Positions 24,451 to 36,682 of a DNA stretch of 64,000 bases are shown here, one piece after another. Source of the DNA: Deroplatys truncata. Lineage: Eukaryota; Arthropoda; Insecta; Mantodea; Mantidae. Numbering within the stretch: the first letter of the stretch is position 1; every line of letters begins with the position of its first letter. Location: assembly GCA_030765065.1 (NCBI GenBank), contig CM060975.1, positions 162,784,993 to 162,848,992 on the forward strand, in the 5' to 3' direction. The position numbers and the translations under genes are program-made. The notes below the pieces were generated by a model. It was not told where the DNA came from and made no database searches. It saw only the letters and a list, made by a program, of their open reading frames with translations.

Positions 24451-24685
24451 GAGCATCCATAAATAAAACTCGAACAGTTGAAAGTGATGCACCGCTTCTG
24501 AGCTTCATATGGTGTTTTCATGTATATCATTATTGAAAATATGCAATTTGTGCATAAACTGTGGGTGATACAATGTTTTGAGTATCATTTTCAAATTCAG
24601 AGGTCGAAATACATAAAGAATGCCTATATTTTCAAAGAAAGTTTTTGTGATCTTGCAATTTGTTTCATTGTGTTATATAATGTGC

Positions 24686-27260
24686 TCACTAGATATGGAT
24701 AACTGGATTCTGGACTTCGAGGTTAAAAATACATCAGGCTGATCATTTTCCACTAAGATTAAAACTAGGAGAAATAAATAGTGGTATGAAGGAAGAGGGT
24801 CTTATAGAGTTTTGGAAGTATACAAAATGGAGGGGAGAAAAGTATGAAATATTTTCTAAAGAATTAAATTCAGAAAGTGGGGAAATATTACAGGTAAGAG
24901 TGGAAAACTTATTAAATACTAATAAAATAAATCAAGCTCTAGAAACACTAGAATACAGTGTGGAAAGGGCAGGAGGTGGAATGAAAGCTGAGACCTATAG
25001 GGATAGCAAAACGAAATTACTCGATAAATATTGTCAAATGGCAAAAAGAAGAGTAACACACAAGTTAAGAAACTGATGGTAGTCAGGGGAAAAAGGAGAG
25101 GGAAAATTTGTTGGCCCTTAGATGGGCATATGCCTTATTGAGGAAAAAAGGGTCTAAAAATAAGCCAAACATTAAACAAAACTGCAAAAATCCATGACAA
25201 AGAAAATATGGTCAATAGTAAAACTATACAGAAAGGGTTACAAGAGAAGATGATATAAACCCGATAAATGGTTTGCCCTTTTAAAGCATTGTTAGTTCAG
25301 AATAACAGTGAAGTAGAGTAGCTTTTGCATGGGTGCCAGCAAGTAATAAATGAATTAGATACGGGAATCATTGACGAACTGTGTGAACAAATTAAGAGGT
25401 TAAAAGCCAACAAAGCAAGTGGTACTGATGGTATCCCAGGGGAATTTTGGAAGGCTTGGTCAACAGAAGAAAAATAGTGATGAAACTGTTCAATAAAGTA
25501 CTGGAGACAAGGGGGATTCCCAAGAGATGGAGAATAAATATGGGAAAGGGGGACAAAAACAACCCAGCTATTTACAGGGGATAAATCTACTTTCTATTCT
25601 AGGCAAAATCTTTACAAGTATCCTTGCTAATAGATTACAAATTCGGTAGATAAGGAGAAGTTATAGAGTTTCAAGCAGTATTTAGAACAGGCAGGAAACA
25701 TCAGATAATACATTCATAATTAAGACAATTGTTAACAAATATTTGAGCAACAAAAGGGGAAGGGTACTTATTGATCTTGAGAAGGTGTTTGATACCATAA
25801 ACGGAGAAGCATTATGGATAAAATTAAAAAATAAAGGGATGTCACACTTTTATAGAAATATTATGCAAGATATATCAGGAGAATGAGTTTCATATAAAGC
25901 TACCAGACATTAAAGTAACTGAATGTGTATACAGAGTGAGGCAGGGTAACAAGGATGTAAACTTAGTCCAGTGCTATTTAACTTTTATATTGATGACATC
26001 CTAGAGGAGATTTCAAGGTGTAAGGTCCACTCACCAGTTATTGTATTGTATTAGCACCAATTATTAATAGTAAAGAAATTCCAGGGCAGATGACTTAATA
26101 GTTTGGTCCATATCTTGTGGAGGGTGATCAAGGCAGTAAGTAATTTTTATAGAAAATGGAAACTGAAAGTAAACGAACATCATGGTTTTTAAAAAAGGTT
26201 ATCAACTACGTTAGGATGAGAAATGGCAGATAAATGGAAGAGAAATAGAGGTGCTAAGGAAATTTGATTACCCGGAGGGTACACTAAGCTCAAATAGGGG
26301 TTGGAGTGAACAAAAAAAGATGTCTATAGCAAAAGGCAAAATGGCCATGAATGTTATAAGATCATAATTGCTGGATATAAATGTTAAATGACTTGAAAGA
26401 ATTTACACTGCTACAGTAGAAAAGATGTTGCATGGAGCAGAGTTACAGGGAGTAGAAGATGCTTGGAGAGAGGTTGACAAAGTCGATAGATCTTTTCACA
26501 AATATGTTTTAGGTCTACCAATAGCATCACCAAATGGGGTAGCACGGGTACTCCAGCAAGATCAACATTTTCACAAGAGCTATGAAGTATTTGTATAGAA
26601 TTTACAATCTGGAAGACAGCGATATTATCAAAGAGTGTCTTCATGTATAAGAGAAAAGCAAGTGGAAAGTGTCATGGTTATTAAAAATCCAGGAGGTTAT
26701 GGAAGATGTGTGGATAAATGCAGAATACCACATCAGAGGCTTTTAGAAAACAGTAAAATTAAGGTTAAAAGATATGACAGACAACATATTTTTGGCAATA
26801 CAAGAGTTCCTTGAGGATAAATAGTGAAAAAAAATAGTATGGGAGAGGGAAAAGTACATGGAGATATGCAATAAACTAGGGCGAGAACAGAAGTTAGAAA
26901 CTAGAAAGGCATAAGACATTACGAGGATACAGGAAAATGCCCAATGTGCAGTAAAGTGGACATGGATTTCCACTGTACCTTTAGATTGTAATCAAACAAA
27001 GACATGATGAGAACAAGATGGCAACAGAAATAGAAAATTTGAAAGCATTAATAAGAAGATTCAGACTGTTAAAGGGGATAAAAATATAAAAGCTATGGGA
27101 AACTATTTGGGTAAGGTCAAAGAGAAATGGTTAAGGATAACTACAAAGACTAACTACAACCAAGAAGTGAATTTATAGCGCAAATAGCCTAACATTTTCA
27201 AATATTATACACGTGGTTTTAAATGTAATTGTGAGTATTGAGAAATAAATATTCATTCAT
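24686..27260 (+). pseudogene. LINE relic: reverse-transcriptase part and 3' tail
   Basis: Continuation of the LINE cut at 22150. 24786-25070 encodes the EEP-RT linker. RT motifs appear in broken frames: 'KANKASGTDGIPGEFW' (about 25405-25455), 'INLLSILGKIFTSILANRL' (about 25575-25635), 'GRVLIDLEKVFDTI' with an altered motif A (about 25760-25800), 'LSPVLFNFYIDDILEEI' (about 25960-26010), and an 'ADDLIVW' motif C (about 26086-26106). It ends with an ATTC-repeat 3' tail near 27240-27260. Many stops; dead. The ATTC tail and one-piece EEP-RT layout fit the CR1/RTE-like insect LINEs, but the clade is not fixed. Confidence 0.7.
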
Positions 27261-27344
27261 TCAACTCTTCTTTACATTTTATTGCATGATATTGCTTATT
27301 TTTTTTAAAAAAAAAAAAAGTTTTTACATATGTCACATAATATA

Positions 27345-28532
27345 CGAGTGGAGTGAAATGAAGAAATTAAATATTTTTTTTAATTTAATTTATTGAACAA
27401 AAGTGGGATACACTTTTTGTATATCATTTTTTAACATAGTTTCCATGACGTTACAACACACTTCCTCCAGTGTGTAAGAACTGCATGGATTCCTATGGGG
27501 AAAAAAAGTCTCTTGGTTGTGAGCGCAGCCACTCGTAAACTAAATTTCTTTCCTCCCATCACCTCTTTGAGTGGTCCAAACATGTGGTAATTAATCGGTG
27601 TGAGGTCTGGTGAGTATGGTGGATGTGGAAGAGTATCAAAGTGAAGTTCATTAATGGTTGCTGTTGTTGCACAGGCAGTATGAGGCCGAGCTTGTCATGT
27701 TGCAAAATGACACCTGTAGTCAGAAGTCCACGTCACTTTGATTTGATTGCAGGCCAAAGATGATTTTTTAACATATTGGAATATGACACACTGGTAATGA
27801 TGTTTCCCCTTGCCATGTAGTGTTCCAAGACTTAACGCCTCATTCATCCCAAAAGAGAGTCAGCATAACCTTCCCTGCAGATGGCTGTGTCCGGAATTTC
27901 TTGGGTTTTGATGATGAAGTATCACGCCATTCCTTGCTTGCTCTCTTTGTTTCAGGCTGGTGGTAGTGTACCTAGGTTTCGTCTCCTGTAATGATTCTCG
28001 CAAAGAAACCATCACCTTCTGCTTCATAGCACCACAAAAGTTTCACAGATGCCAATGTATCGCTCTTTCAGTTCTGGAGTGAGCTGCTGTGGCACACTTC
28101 TTGCAGACACTTGGCAAAATCTAAGCACGTCATGAATGATGTGCTGAGCTATGACTAATGTTCAGATGTGCAGCTATTTCATCTACTGTCACACAGCAAT
28201 TTTCCATCACAATGGCTTCAACTGCTGCAGCAGTCTCTGGTGTCACAATGCAGTGTGCCTACCATACTCGACCTCCATTCACCTATATTTCAATAGGTTT
28301 CGGATCTTCACTGCCCAGAAAACATATGACAGTAGTTCTTCCTTGGTGCATGTCACAAGCAGTGCAGTAATTTTAAACTGGTATTGTAGCCGCATTTCAC
28401 TCGTCTGCAATATTCTGCCATCTGTTGGACATTCTTTACATCTTTGATAACAGTACTGCCAATTTACAGAACAATGATGCGAAATGTCGGTTTTTAATCA
28501 CATTTTTAAGGTTTTTATTTAACTCCCCCTCG
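27345..28532 (-). mobile_element. Mariner-type element with both ends, dead
   Basis: Left end CGAGTGGAGTGAAATGAAG (from 27345) and right end ...ACTCCCCCTCG (to 28532) are inverted and each flanked by TA. The minus strand encodes transposase remains: 'ETAAAVEAIVMENCCVTVDEI' in two parts (about 28250-28185) and 'HPPYSPDLTPINYHMFGPLKE' in two parts (about 27640-27570), the third-Asp block. Several frameshifts and stops interrupt it. Length 1,188 bp is close to the usual 1.2-1.3 kb for mariners. Confidence 0.75.
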
Positions 28533-29871
28533 TAGTTACTCACCTATGCCAATGCTCCTCAAAATGTCAAATCCAAACAAAGAATGGATAACTAATAGGG
28601 TGCAATTTCAGGAATTAATGCATTTTGAATAGTAGATATACAAGAGTTCTATTAAGTGAGAATCTCTGTAGGCACTGGGTCAAGCAATGGTTGTTGCTGG
28701 TTTCAGCTTTTGATCCTGCCGGGGAAGGAAGGGAAACAAAAAAGCAGCTATTTAGAAAATATAAAATGATTGTAGTTTTTCATATTGGTTCATTGAACCA
28801 TTCATCAGTGAAACCGTTTGCATTTATACCCTTAATGTGCTGCAGGTTTTAAACGCTAAGTAAATACTCTCAATTTTCTTTTATTCGTTGTGCTTATGCT
28901 GTTGGAAGAAATGTGATAGTATGCCCATGCACTTAGTACCAAAAATATACAACAAATATTTTAATTAAAATTAATGTCCATAATTTTCAAAAAGCAGCTT
29001 ATATATTATTATAAAACTCAAGTGAGTATAAATTTATATAACTTTTTAAGAAACAAGAGATTGTAGTTTTCCAACACCTATAATAATTATTAGTAATGGG
29101 ATGACTACCACTATTTCTCAATACTGATTTTTGAGCACCAATATTCAATTTATAAAAAACTCTAAAGATGATAGCTTGCTTATGTTCTACTGATGTTCTT
29201 ATTAGTAGTTTTCTCTGTATAGATGCAAGTAATCAATTTTGTATTGTGGCTAATTTCGAAATTGTTCCTGTTTGACATTCTCCAGCAATCTTTTTCTTGA
29301 TAATGCCACAAGTTATATATTCCTAATTGTTAATCAAGAAAGACCAATAATAATAATAATAATAATAATTCTTTGCTTCCCTTTTTATGTAGCTATATTT
29401 TGTGCTGAAAACTTTCTTCTAATGGATTTTCTATTCATACAAAAACAAATACTAGCAACTCTTCTTTATTCTCCAGTCTTGAAAATATAAACTAATGCCT
29501 ATATATTTTACATGAAAATCAAACAACTAAAAATAATGTGTGAATTTCTATACCATTCACAGCTATCACATATCATGTGTAGTTTTGCATCCAGTAATAA
29601 GTAATTAGCCATATAACACTCAGAAAGATAGCAAGTTTGTGTTTAATATAAAGATATATTAGACAATTAAAAATTTGAAGAAAAAATTAAGGAAGTACTA
29701 TATCAAATGCAGAGATATAAAGGACTCAAGATTTTTAGTTAAGAACATGAGCATTCTTGGACGAACAAATATTTCCATGTGCTGTATTATTTCACATCAT
29801 AAGTTCTGATTTGTTTCTGCTGGATTCACAGATTTTGGTTATCGGAATTGGTAAATGTAATGGCTGATAGG
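28533..29871. other. Unassigned AT-rich sequence with an (AAT)n run
   Basis: No gene is supported. A short (AAT)n microsatellite occurs at about 29347-29369. The rest is AT-rich with no repeats that I recognise. Confidence 0.35.
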
Positions 29872-30767
29872 TGATACGGTAATTTGTATCACAAATTACT
29901 TAAAGGTAAATAATGATTGTAATATGAATATGTATTTTTATGTGACATTAATTTCAGATATTTATTAATTGTAATTATTATTGGTAAATAATAATATACG
30001 GCTTTACTGAAACTGTCAATAATAACGCAATAATGCAGCAATGGGGTGAGTTGTTTATCATTACCGGGAACAAGGAAGTTACGTAATGTTTCGCGCGTTT
30101 TTTCCGTTTAGAACATTCTAGAATAGTTCCTAAAAGCAATATGTATTCGTGGTTTTCATTGGATATTAAAATAGACGCTAATGTTGGCGCGTTTTATTAG
30201 CCAATAGCAGTTCATTTATAATCTTTAGGCATGTCGAGGAGTGGGAGTATATAAGCCAGGTCCGAGGTAGATCGCCCCCAGTTCAACAAAATTCTCAATA
30301 CCTTACACGTCGGTCGCCCAGTTCATCAAAATTTCTAACACGCTGTCTTCAGTTCGTCATAAGTTACGCGCAGCAGAATTATGAGAATCTAAAGTATTAT
30401 ACAGTTAAATATATACAAAGTTGAAGTACGTGAGTTAAAAGTGATAAGAAGTTATTACAAACAGTTTCAGTTTGGCGAGTATCCAGATCAATATGTAAAA
30501 GTGTTTGTGAACGTGTTCGGCAATAAAAGTTATAAAACCAATTTCTTCATTAAGTATAATTTCTGGATAAAAGATTCCTTTCCGATTCACACCCTGCAAG
30601 AGATAAATGTTCGACCTAAACAGCTAGCTGGAGGACACTTAAAATAAATTATTTCAAAACTGATACAAATTGCTACGCCAGATGGAGCTACAAACCAAAA
30701 CAAGGAGTGACGTCACAAGATGGCTTCAACACTGATGTAAACAAACATTTGTAAGAATCTCATCGCA
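29872..30767 (+). repeat. Solo or 5' LTR (LTR1) followed by a primer-binding-site-like sequence
   Basis: Homologous, in the opposite orientation, to the LTRs at 59567-60579 and 63027-64000. It starts TGATACGG, has a near-terminal inverted repeat GTAATTTGT-ATC-ACAAATTAC, and ends ...CATCGCA. Next to it (30768-30795) is AATTGCCGCACCAACGTGGGG, close to the primer-binding modules of the 3' element. Promoter parts: a heat-shock element at 30111-30129, a CCAAT-type box ('ttcattggat', about 30157-30166), and TATATAAG at 30248-30255. No internal coding region follows, so it is a solo or truncated LTR. The open stretch at 30441-30647 lies in the transcribed leader and is not a gene. Confidence 0.75.
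30110..30130 (+). promoter_or_regulatory. Heat-shock element in LTR1
   Basis: Alternating GAA and TTC units occur at 30111-30113, 30116-30118 and 30121-30123 (5-bp spacing), with a further TTC offset by one base at 30127. Three perfectly spaced units are the minimal heat-shock-factor site. It lies about 120 bp upstream of the TATA box. Confidence 0.6.
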
Positions 30768-31499
30768 AATTGCCGCACCAACGTGGGGCTTAAAACATAT
30801 ACAATTTGTTCCGTTACATAGGGAGTCATCAAGCCAAACTATTGCAGAATAGTGACTTATGCATCAGCTAAATCAGTTTCATTCAAACTCAGTTAATGCT
30901 GCGTGTTACACGAGTACTTGTACTCCTTCTCCCATTGCTTTGCATGTTTTCATTTAGTCACAAGAGTGTGGAATGCTGCATTCATCACAGTCAAGGTCTA
31001 TCAAGAACTATAGTCCAGCAACTCTTTGGGGACACATGCAAGACAATAACATGAAGTTTCAACTCCTTTCATTCCTTATCTAGCATAAAGTTAAATGCAA
31101 TAATGCAAAACTTAAAAATGTAAAGGTATTGAAGGTTTATCTCAAAGCGTTAGACGTACTTCGATACCATCAAATATCGAGGTATTGATGGTCCAAGGTC
31201 CAGTCCCTAATAATTATAAACATTAAATGCACACACACACACATTTTCACACTCATTCATACTTCCAGACTCTAGGGAGGATGGAGAATGATTCTGCAGT
31301 CGGGAATCACACCTGGGATCTCTGTATTTGGATGAGCATGCAAACCATAGAGGCAGTCATGTGAAATTTTATTGCTGTTAAAAATGCTGTAATGCATGTA
31401 TCACTTATAGAGTGAAAATAATGCACATTATATACTATGATGTATACTTTGTGGCAGTATTTTATATCACAACACTGTAAATGCCAGAGTGATTGTAGT

Positions 31500-32175
31500 A
31501 TAAATTAGCATTATTGTATGACAATGATTTGAGATGTTTGTTAATTATAAGCATTGTTAGGAAATAAGTTTACACGGCCTCACTGAAACTGACAATAGGA
31601 GCGGGTAACAATGTAACGATGGGGTGAGTTGTTTATTAATTAGAAGAGACAAGCAAATGACGTCAGATTAGCGCGCTTTTCTTAGAAATGGAGGGAATAT
31701 CTTCCCTAGAGCATATGTGTTCATAATTTTGATTGGATATAAAAATAGACGCTAATGTTTATTAACCAATAGCAGCTCTGTTATAATGTTTAGGCATATC
31801 GGGGTGAGGGAGTATAAAAAGCTAAAGCCAGAGACTTGTAAGGTTCAGTCCAACAGAATCATTCGCGGGTTATACGTCGCGCAGTTCTACAAAATCTCTC
31901 GCGTCGTAAAGTTAGTTAAAAGGTGTAAAATACGCGAATTAATAATGTGCGGCAAATAAGTGATAATAGTTACATTCGAAAATACAACAGTTTCAGTCTG
32001 GCATGTATCAAAAGTAAATCTGTGAAATTAATGAAGTGTGACGGCAATAAAAGTGTAAAAACAAATTCTTTTATCAGTGTTATCTTTTAGTAACAACTCC
32101 TTTCCGTTTACACACACTGTTCAAGAGATTTGCTCGACTGAGTAGTAATAATAGCTAGCCGGAGCACAATGAACC
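31500..32175 (+). repeat. Diverged relative of LTR1 (LTR2)
   Basis: Aligns by eye with 29940-30700: 'cggcctcactgaaactgacaata', 'tggggtgagttgttta', 'gacgctaatgtttattaaccaatagcag', 'gagtataaaaagc' (TATA at about 31812-31818) and 'cagtttcagtctggc' (about 31987). The heat-shock element has decayed (GAAtatcTTC near 31689). Ends are not clear. Confidence 0.6.
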
Positions 32176-33154
32176 CAAAATGCAAACTAGTAGGTAATAC
32201 AATAACAGGCGCTCAGCAAATAAGATAACACGAAGTAACCGCGACAACTTTGCTCAAATTAAATAACATGGTTCCTAAAGTCAGCTTGATGAAATTTATG
32301 ATAAAGACTGAATGTTAATTTTATTTAATATGACACTACAGTAGCATATAAATTAAAGTTTTACATATGCAAATGTATTAATAATGTTTGTATCCGCTCT
32401 GTTTTCTATTGTGTACCGGCAGTACCTTAATGAAGTGCTGATGTTTGTGCCAACAATATAAGTAACGCCAGAATAATCTTTTTCTATGCTACATTAATCT
32501 CTTGAATTTACATTTCTATAAACATTACCTCATTAGAATGCATCTTTAAAAGTCTGCACACATTTAATGGCAAAGGATGTAGGCAGTGGCTAATGAATAA
32601 ATGACATGTATATTTTTATCCATGAAAATGCATGCCCTTCCTATGTGCTATAAGTTATTTAATAGAAAACGGACATATCCTTAACATTAAGTACCAGCTA
32701 TCCACATAAAAATGTAAGACTAAAAACAAATACCAGAAGCAAATTGAATTTGTTGTGTTATCCTTTTTCATGGTAACTGCAATGAATTGTTTGCAAATAT
32801 AATCCCATACAACATCCAACAATTTAATGCTTTTCTCCACTGTTATGTGCAACATAAATATGGGTTTATTTAAAGCATGTTTCTGAATTTACAATAAAGG
32901 GATAACATCGACATAAGATCACTTCTGTTAAGCGTATGCATACCTTTTCTTCTGTTTTTATTCCACCTACTTCAAGTAATGCTCATCAGAATGTATTTCA
33001 TGCTTGCATATCGTGGCACAGCGGCTATGGCCCAAGGTTATCAGTTGGTCAGTGCCAGGCAGTTGGAGATAAATAAAGATAAGTGATGTTCTCGGCCAGT
33101 GCAAACACCAGAAACGCTATCAGCAGATAACCAGAATCTTTGGAAGTCTATAAC

Positions 33155-33240
33155 TTCCAGAATGTGTAGAAAGTTCTAGAATGTTCTGTGGAAGATTCCA
33201 TTGGCTATATAAGCGAGTGTTCTCACAGACATGAATCAGT
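33155..33240 (+). promoter_or_regulatory. Heat-shock-type promoter of an unidentified repeat
   Basis: GAA/TTC units alternate at 33169, 33174, 33179 and 33184, four in exact 5-bp phase, with another TTC-GAA pair at 33155 and 33160. ATTGG (reverse CCAAT) at 33199-33203 and TATATAAG at 33206-33213 follow at once. The initiator-like 'tcagtcagt' is at about 33238. The layout matches insect hsp promoters. No host gene follows, so I infer that it belongs to another LTR. Confidence 0.6.
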
Positions 33241-33471
33241 CAGTGAGTTGAGTTGGTTAGTTATCAGCATGATTCTGGTGCAATGAAAAGTGCTGTTCTC
33301 TTAGGGAGTTTGTGATAACTGCCGTGACATGCAGTGAGTACTGCTACTGTAGGAGAGACGAGATGTCTTATGTTCGACTCCCCAGCAAGTGAAGTGAACC
33401 ATCTGGAGAAGAGACTGCGTCCTGTGTATTTCATTATGCCTTGAAGAAAGTGAAGTGACAGAGAAAATGAA

Positions 33472-33789
33472 CTAGTTCACATCATTAAAGTGACCGTGTG
33501 AGCTAAGTAAAGTCTCAAGTTGAACTAGATTGAAACAGTGATAATGAGAACTGAGAGATATAACAGTTAAAAACTGGTTGTTCACAATATTCTGTGCAAC
33601 CAAGTGCTTGCGGTAGATTTGAATTTCTTCTGTGGCCAGAACTGACAGCATTTTTTCTAAAACTGTTTGGATTTCTGAAATTTTATCTTGCTTTGACATT
33701 CTAAGTTTGAGTTTCTCAAAAATTTTATACAGATTTAATACTTTTGTTAGTAAAGTCTTTGTAGCAGTCTGGCACTGTGAGAATGTCAT
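33472..33789 (-). CDS. Unrecognised 105-codon ORF, hypothetical
   Basis: An ATG-started open frame of 105 codons on the minus strand, partly coiled-coil in character ('IFEKLKLRMSKQDKISEIQ', 'VLEKMLSVLATEEIQIYRK'). I do not recognise it. It overlaps, antisense, the transcribed region downstream of the heat-shock-type promoter at 33155-33240. It may be the remains of a retroelement or a chance ORF. Confidence 0.2.
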   Translation of the reverse strand: MTFSQCQTATKTLLTKVLNLYKIFEKLKLRMSKQDKISEIQTVLEKMLSVLATEEIQIYRKHLVAQNIVNNQFLTVISLSSHYHCFNLVQLETLLSSHGHFNDVN

Positions 33790-34229
33790 TTTACCATAAA
33801 TTATTTATCTAATAATAACATATGTATTATTATATTGCAATTTGTGTCACTGATGATATGTATGCTGCTATATTTGATTCAGATATGGAAGTGGGCATCA
33901 TGATGAATTATGTTTGAAGTTATGCTATGAAATAACCTTTTATGAGGTTTATGAGCACAATTGTTACAAAATAAAACTAGAAGGGGCCAAACTTCAGTTT
34001 ACGAACCCCATGAAAAATGGGTTAAATGGCCTTAAAACGCAATAAAAGTAGGTTTAGCGTATTTGCCATAGTAAAAAAGGTCACATTATTTCATTAGAGT
34101 GGCTTGGGTCTGTATACGGAAGTAGGCTCCTAGAAGGTTTTACAGCTATTGTAGTCTACTAACAATTCTTCAACTAACTGGCATTTTATATTGTATAACT
34201 TTTTTTGCAGTTGCAACACAGGAATTTGT

Positions 34230-34238
34230 GTTGCTAGC

Positions 34239-34287
<49 letters not shown>

Positions 34288-34292
34288 CGCGC
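34230..34292 (+). repeat. (TG)n microsatellite with a (GC)n end
   Basis: An uninterrupted run of TG repeats about 45 bases long ends in CGCGCGCGCGC, a purine-pyrimidine tract able to form Z-DNA. Other simple repeats in the window are (GT)n at about 57871-57911 and (TC)n at about 58449-58476. Confidence 0.9.
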
Positions 34293-35342
34293 TGTATACG
34301 ACTTCTAATTACGTTAAAATATTTAATGTTTTGATGGAGAAAGACAGAAGTTGGGCATGGGTATACATGAACAGTTTGTATCTGAGAAGTATATTTTAGT
34401 TCCAAATTACTAAAGCTATGTGAAACAAAACCTATAAAGGAGAACTAAATTATTTCGTGATTATTTGCATGCAATTATGTTAAAATTCACAAATTCCTCA
34501 CTATATTTTCAAATACTCTCATTATCAAAAGAAAGACAAAAACAAAACTGAGAACAAAATCCCAAATTTGAACCCACATTTCTGAATTAGAAAAAAAAAA
34601 TTCAGTTCCTCTGTTGTATAGTTTTTGGACACACTAAAACAAAATTTTACACACAAGCTTTAAAGTGCTACAAGTACTGCACAATTATTAGCTATGGAAT
34701 ATCATTCTGCGGATCTTCAGTAAAGGCAGAAAAGACAAAGTTATTTATATCATTGTGTGTACCTGCTAGAAAGTAAACTAAACCACCTTTTTAAATAATT
34801 ACAGAAATTAGCTTTACTATATTCATGCATTAAATGTTAAATTGTACATTTGAAAATAGAGATGTGTTTAGAAAAATGTCCATTCATTTAGCTATCCTAC
34901 GGAAACACTCAAAATTTATATTTAATGAGTCACAGAATTGCCAATTGAACTAAAGCACTTGGAAGAAAACATACTAAAGAAGAATAACCTTATGGTTTTA
35001 AATCATTAGTTTTATGGTACCTATACAAAATATTGTGTATGAAAACTTTAATTTTATTCTGGTTTTTGTAATTAAATTATGTTGAGCAATTCTACCAATC
35101 AAAGGGGTGTGTGTGAATGTGTGCGTAGAGCTAGTTACATGGTAGTGAAGCATGAAATTAACAAAGAAAGACAAGTAAAGAATAAAAGCAGCAGAAACAA
35201 AGTTTTTAAGATCAGTGGTAGGATACACTCTAAAGGCGAAACAAAAATATAGAGATGAGGGAAGAACTAAACATATTTGAATTGAATGAAAGGATTATAT
35301 ATAGAGAGGAATGGAACGAACATGTAATGAGACAACCATATA

Positions 35343-36433
35343 CGAGGGCTGTCCCAAAGTACCCAACCTAAGTACCCAAAGAAAATACAAAATTTTTGGG
35401 AAAAAACATCTTTATTTCTCTACATAGTCTCCTTTCAGTTCGATACACTTTTTCCAGCTGTGTTCAATAGCTTCGATACCCTGTTTATACTGAGAACCAT
35501 CGAGATTTGCAAAATAGCCAATAACTGCAGACTCCAGCTCTTCACGTTGGCAAATCTTTTAGCACCAAGCTATTTCTTCAACTTGGAAATAGAAAATAAT
35601 CAGAGGGGACTAAATCTGGCGAATAGGGTGCTTGAGGAAGCAATTCGAACTTTAAACAATTGATTTTCGCCATGGCGATAATGGATGTGTGAATTGGTGC
35701 ATTGTCTTGATGAAATAAAAGTTTCTTTTCTACTAAACGCGGCCGTTTTTGCTTGATTTCATCATTCAGGTGCTGCAATAAGTTTGCATAATATTCGCCA
35801 TTGATTGTTTTTCCTTTTTGAAGATAATCAATGAAAATTATTCCACACACATTCCAAAAAACTGACGCCATGACTTTGCCTGCAAGTAGAACTGTCTCAC
35901 CTTCTTTGGAGCCAATTCTCCCCTTTCAATCCACTGTTTTGACTGTTTCTCCGTCTCAGGTGTGAAGTGATGGACCCATATTTCATCCATGGTTATGAAT
36001 CGACACAAAAACTTGGCTTTATTGCAGCAAAACATCTTCACAATGCTGCTTTTGTTCCGTTGTGAGTAAACGCGGCACCCATCTTGCGCATAGCTTTCTC
36101 ATGTCTAAATTTTCAGTCAATATGCAATGTACAGCACTTTTTGAAATACCTACGATATCTGCTAGCTCGCGCACTCAGTCAACGGTCATCCAATACCATT
36201 TTGTGGATTTTCCTCACAATTTCTGGACCGGCCACCTAATTTAGTCGACTACTGCGATGTTCATCTTGGCAGCTCCTACAGCCTCGCTTAAACTCTGTCA
36301 CTCAATATTTTACTGTTGTAAATGAAGGAGCAGACTCCCCCAGAGTAGAACCTAGCTCAGCTTTAATATTAGTTGGACTAAGAGATTTCAAATGAAAGTA
36401 TTGTATCACTTAACGATGACCAGTTTTATCCAT
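35343..36433 (-). pseudogene. Mariner element with broken transposase
   Basis: The left terminus CGAGGGCTGTCCCAAAGTAC starts at 35343 after TA. Transposase is on the minus strand from the ATG at 36433-36431 to a stop near 35412. It shows the N-terminal HTH ('VTEFKRGCRSCQDEHR', 'VRKIHKMVLDDR'), first Asp in 'TMDEIWVHHFTPETEKQS', second Asp in 'LFHQDNAPIHTS', and third Asp in 'YSPDLVPSDYFLFPS', the DD34D spacing. At least six stops and a frameshift break it. The other terminus beyond 36440 is missing, so it is 3'-truncated. Confidence 0.85.
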
Positions 36434-36682
36434 GTTTACAAATTTGCTGAGAGCGTTCACTATTATAACTGACGCAAAACTTCTGGTATCGTGACCTTGA
36501 TTGCCACCCCGGCTGCCGAGCCTAGGAATGGTTTATGTTTAGCTTAATCAACGAAAGCGATATAATAACTTTGCTTACTCACAGTGCGTAACACATACAG
36601 TCTGCATAGAAAGTGTCCGCATCTTGTATTTTCAAAGAGAGCAGTAAGTAAATAGTGCTTATTTTATATTTGTGATATAATC

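Larger units (their letters stand above)
22151..24670 (-). mobile_element. TIR element carrying the insect 'CYFC' gene family, copy 2
   Basis: The left repeat (22151-22285) and right repeat (24521-24670) are inverted copies. Both contain TTCTTTATGTATTTCGA, then AAAATGAT-CTCAAAACAT-GTA-CACCCA, then TTGCATAAA-like and GCATATTTT blocks. The element interrupts the LINE reading frame that stops at about 22140 and resumes at about 24686. Its gene is on the minus strand (24065 down to about 22340), and a SINE at 24190-24450 lies inside it near the right end. Length is 2,520 bp. Boundaries are estimated from the alignment by eye. Confidence 0.75.

Noticed and set aside
30441..30647. 68-codon ORF inside LTR1
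   Set aside because: Lies in the transcribed leader of an LTR and is not kept in the other LTR copies.
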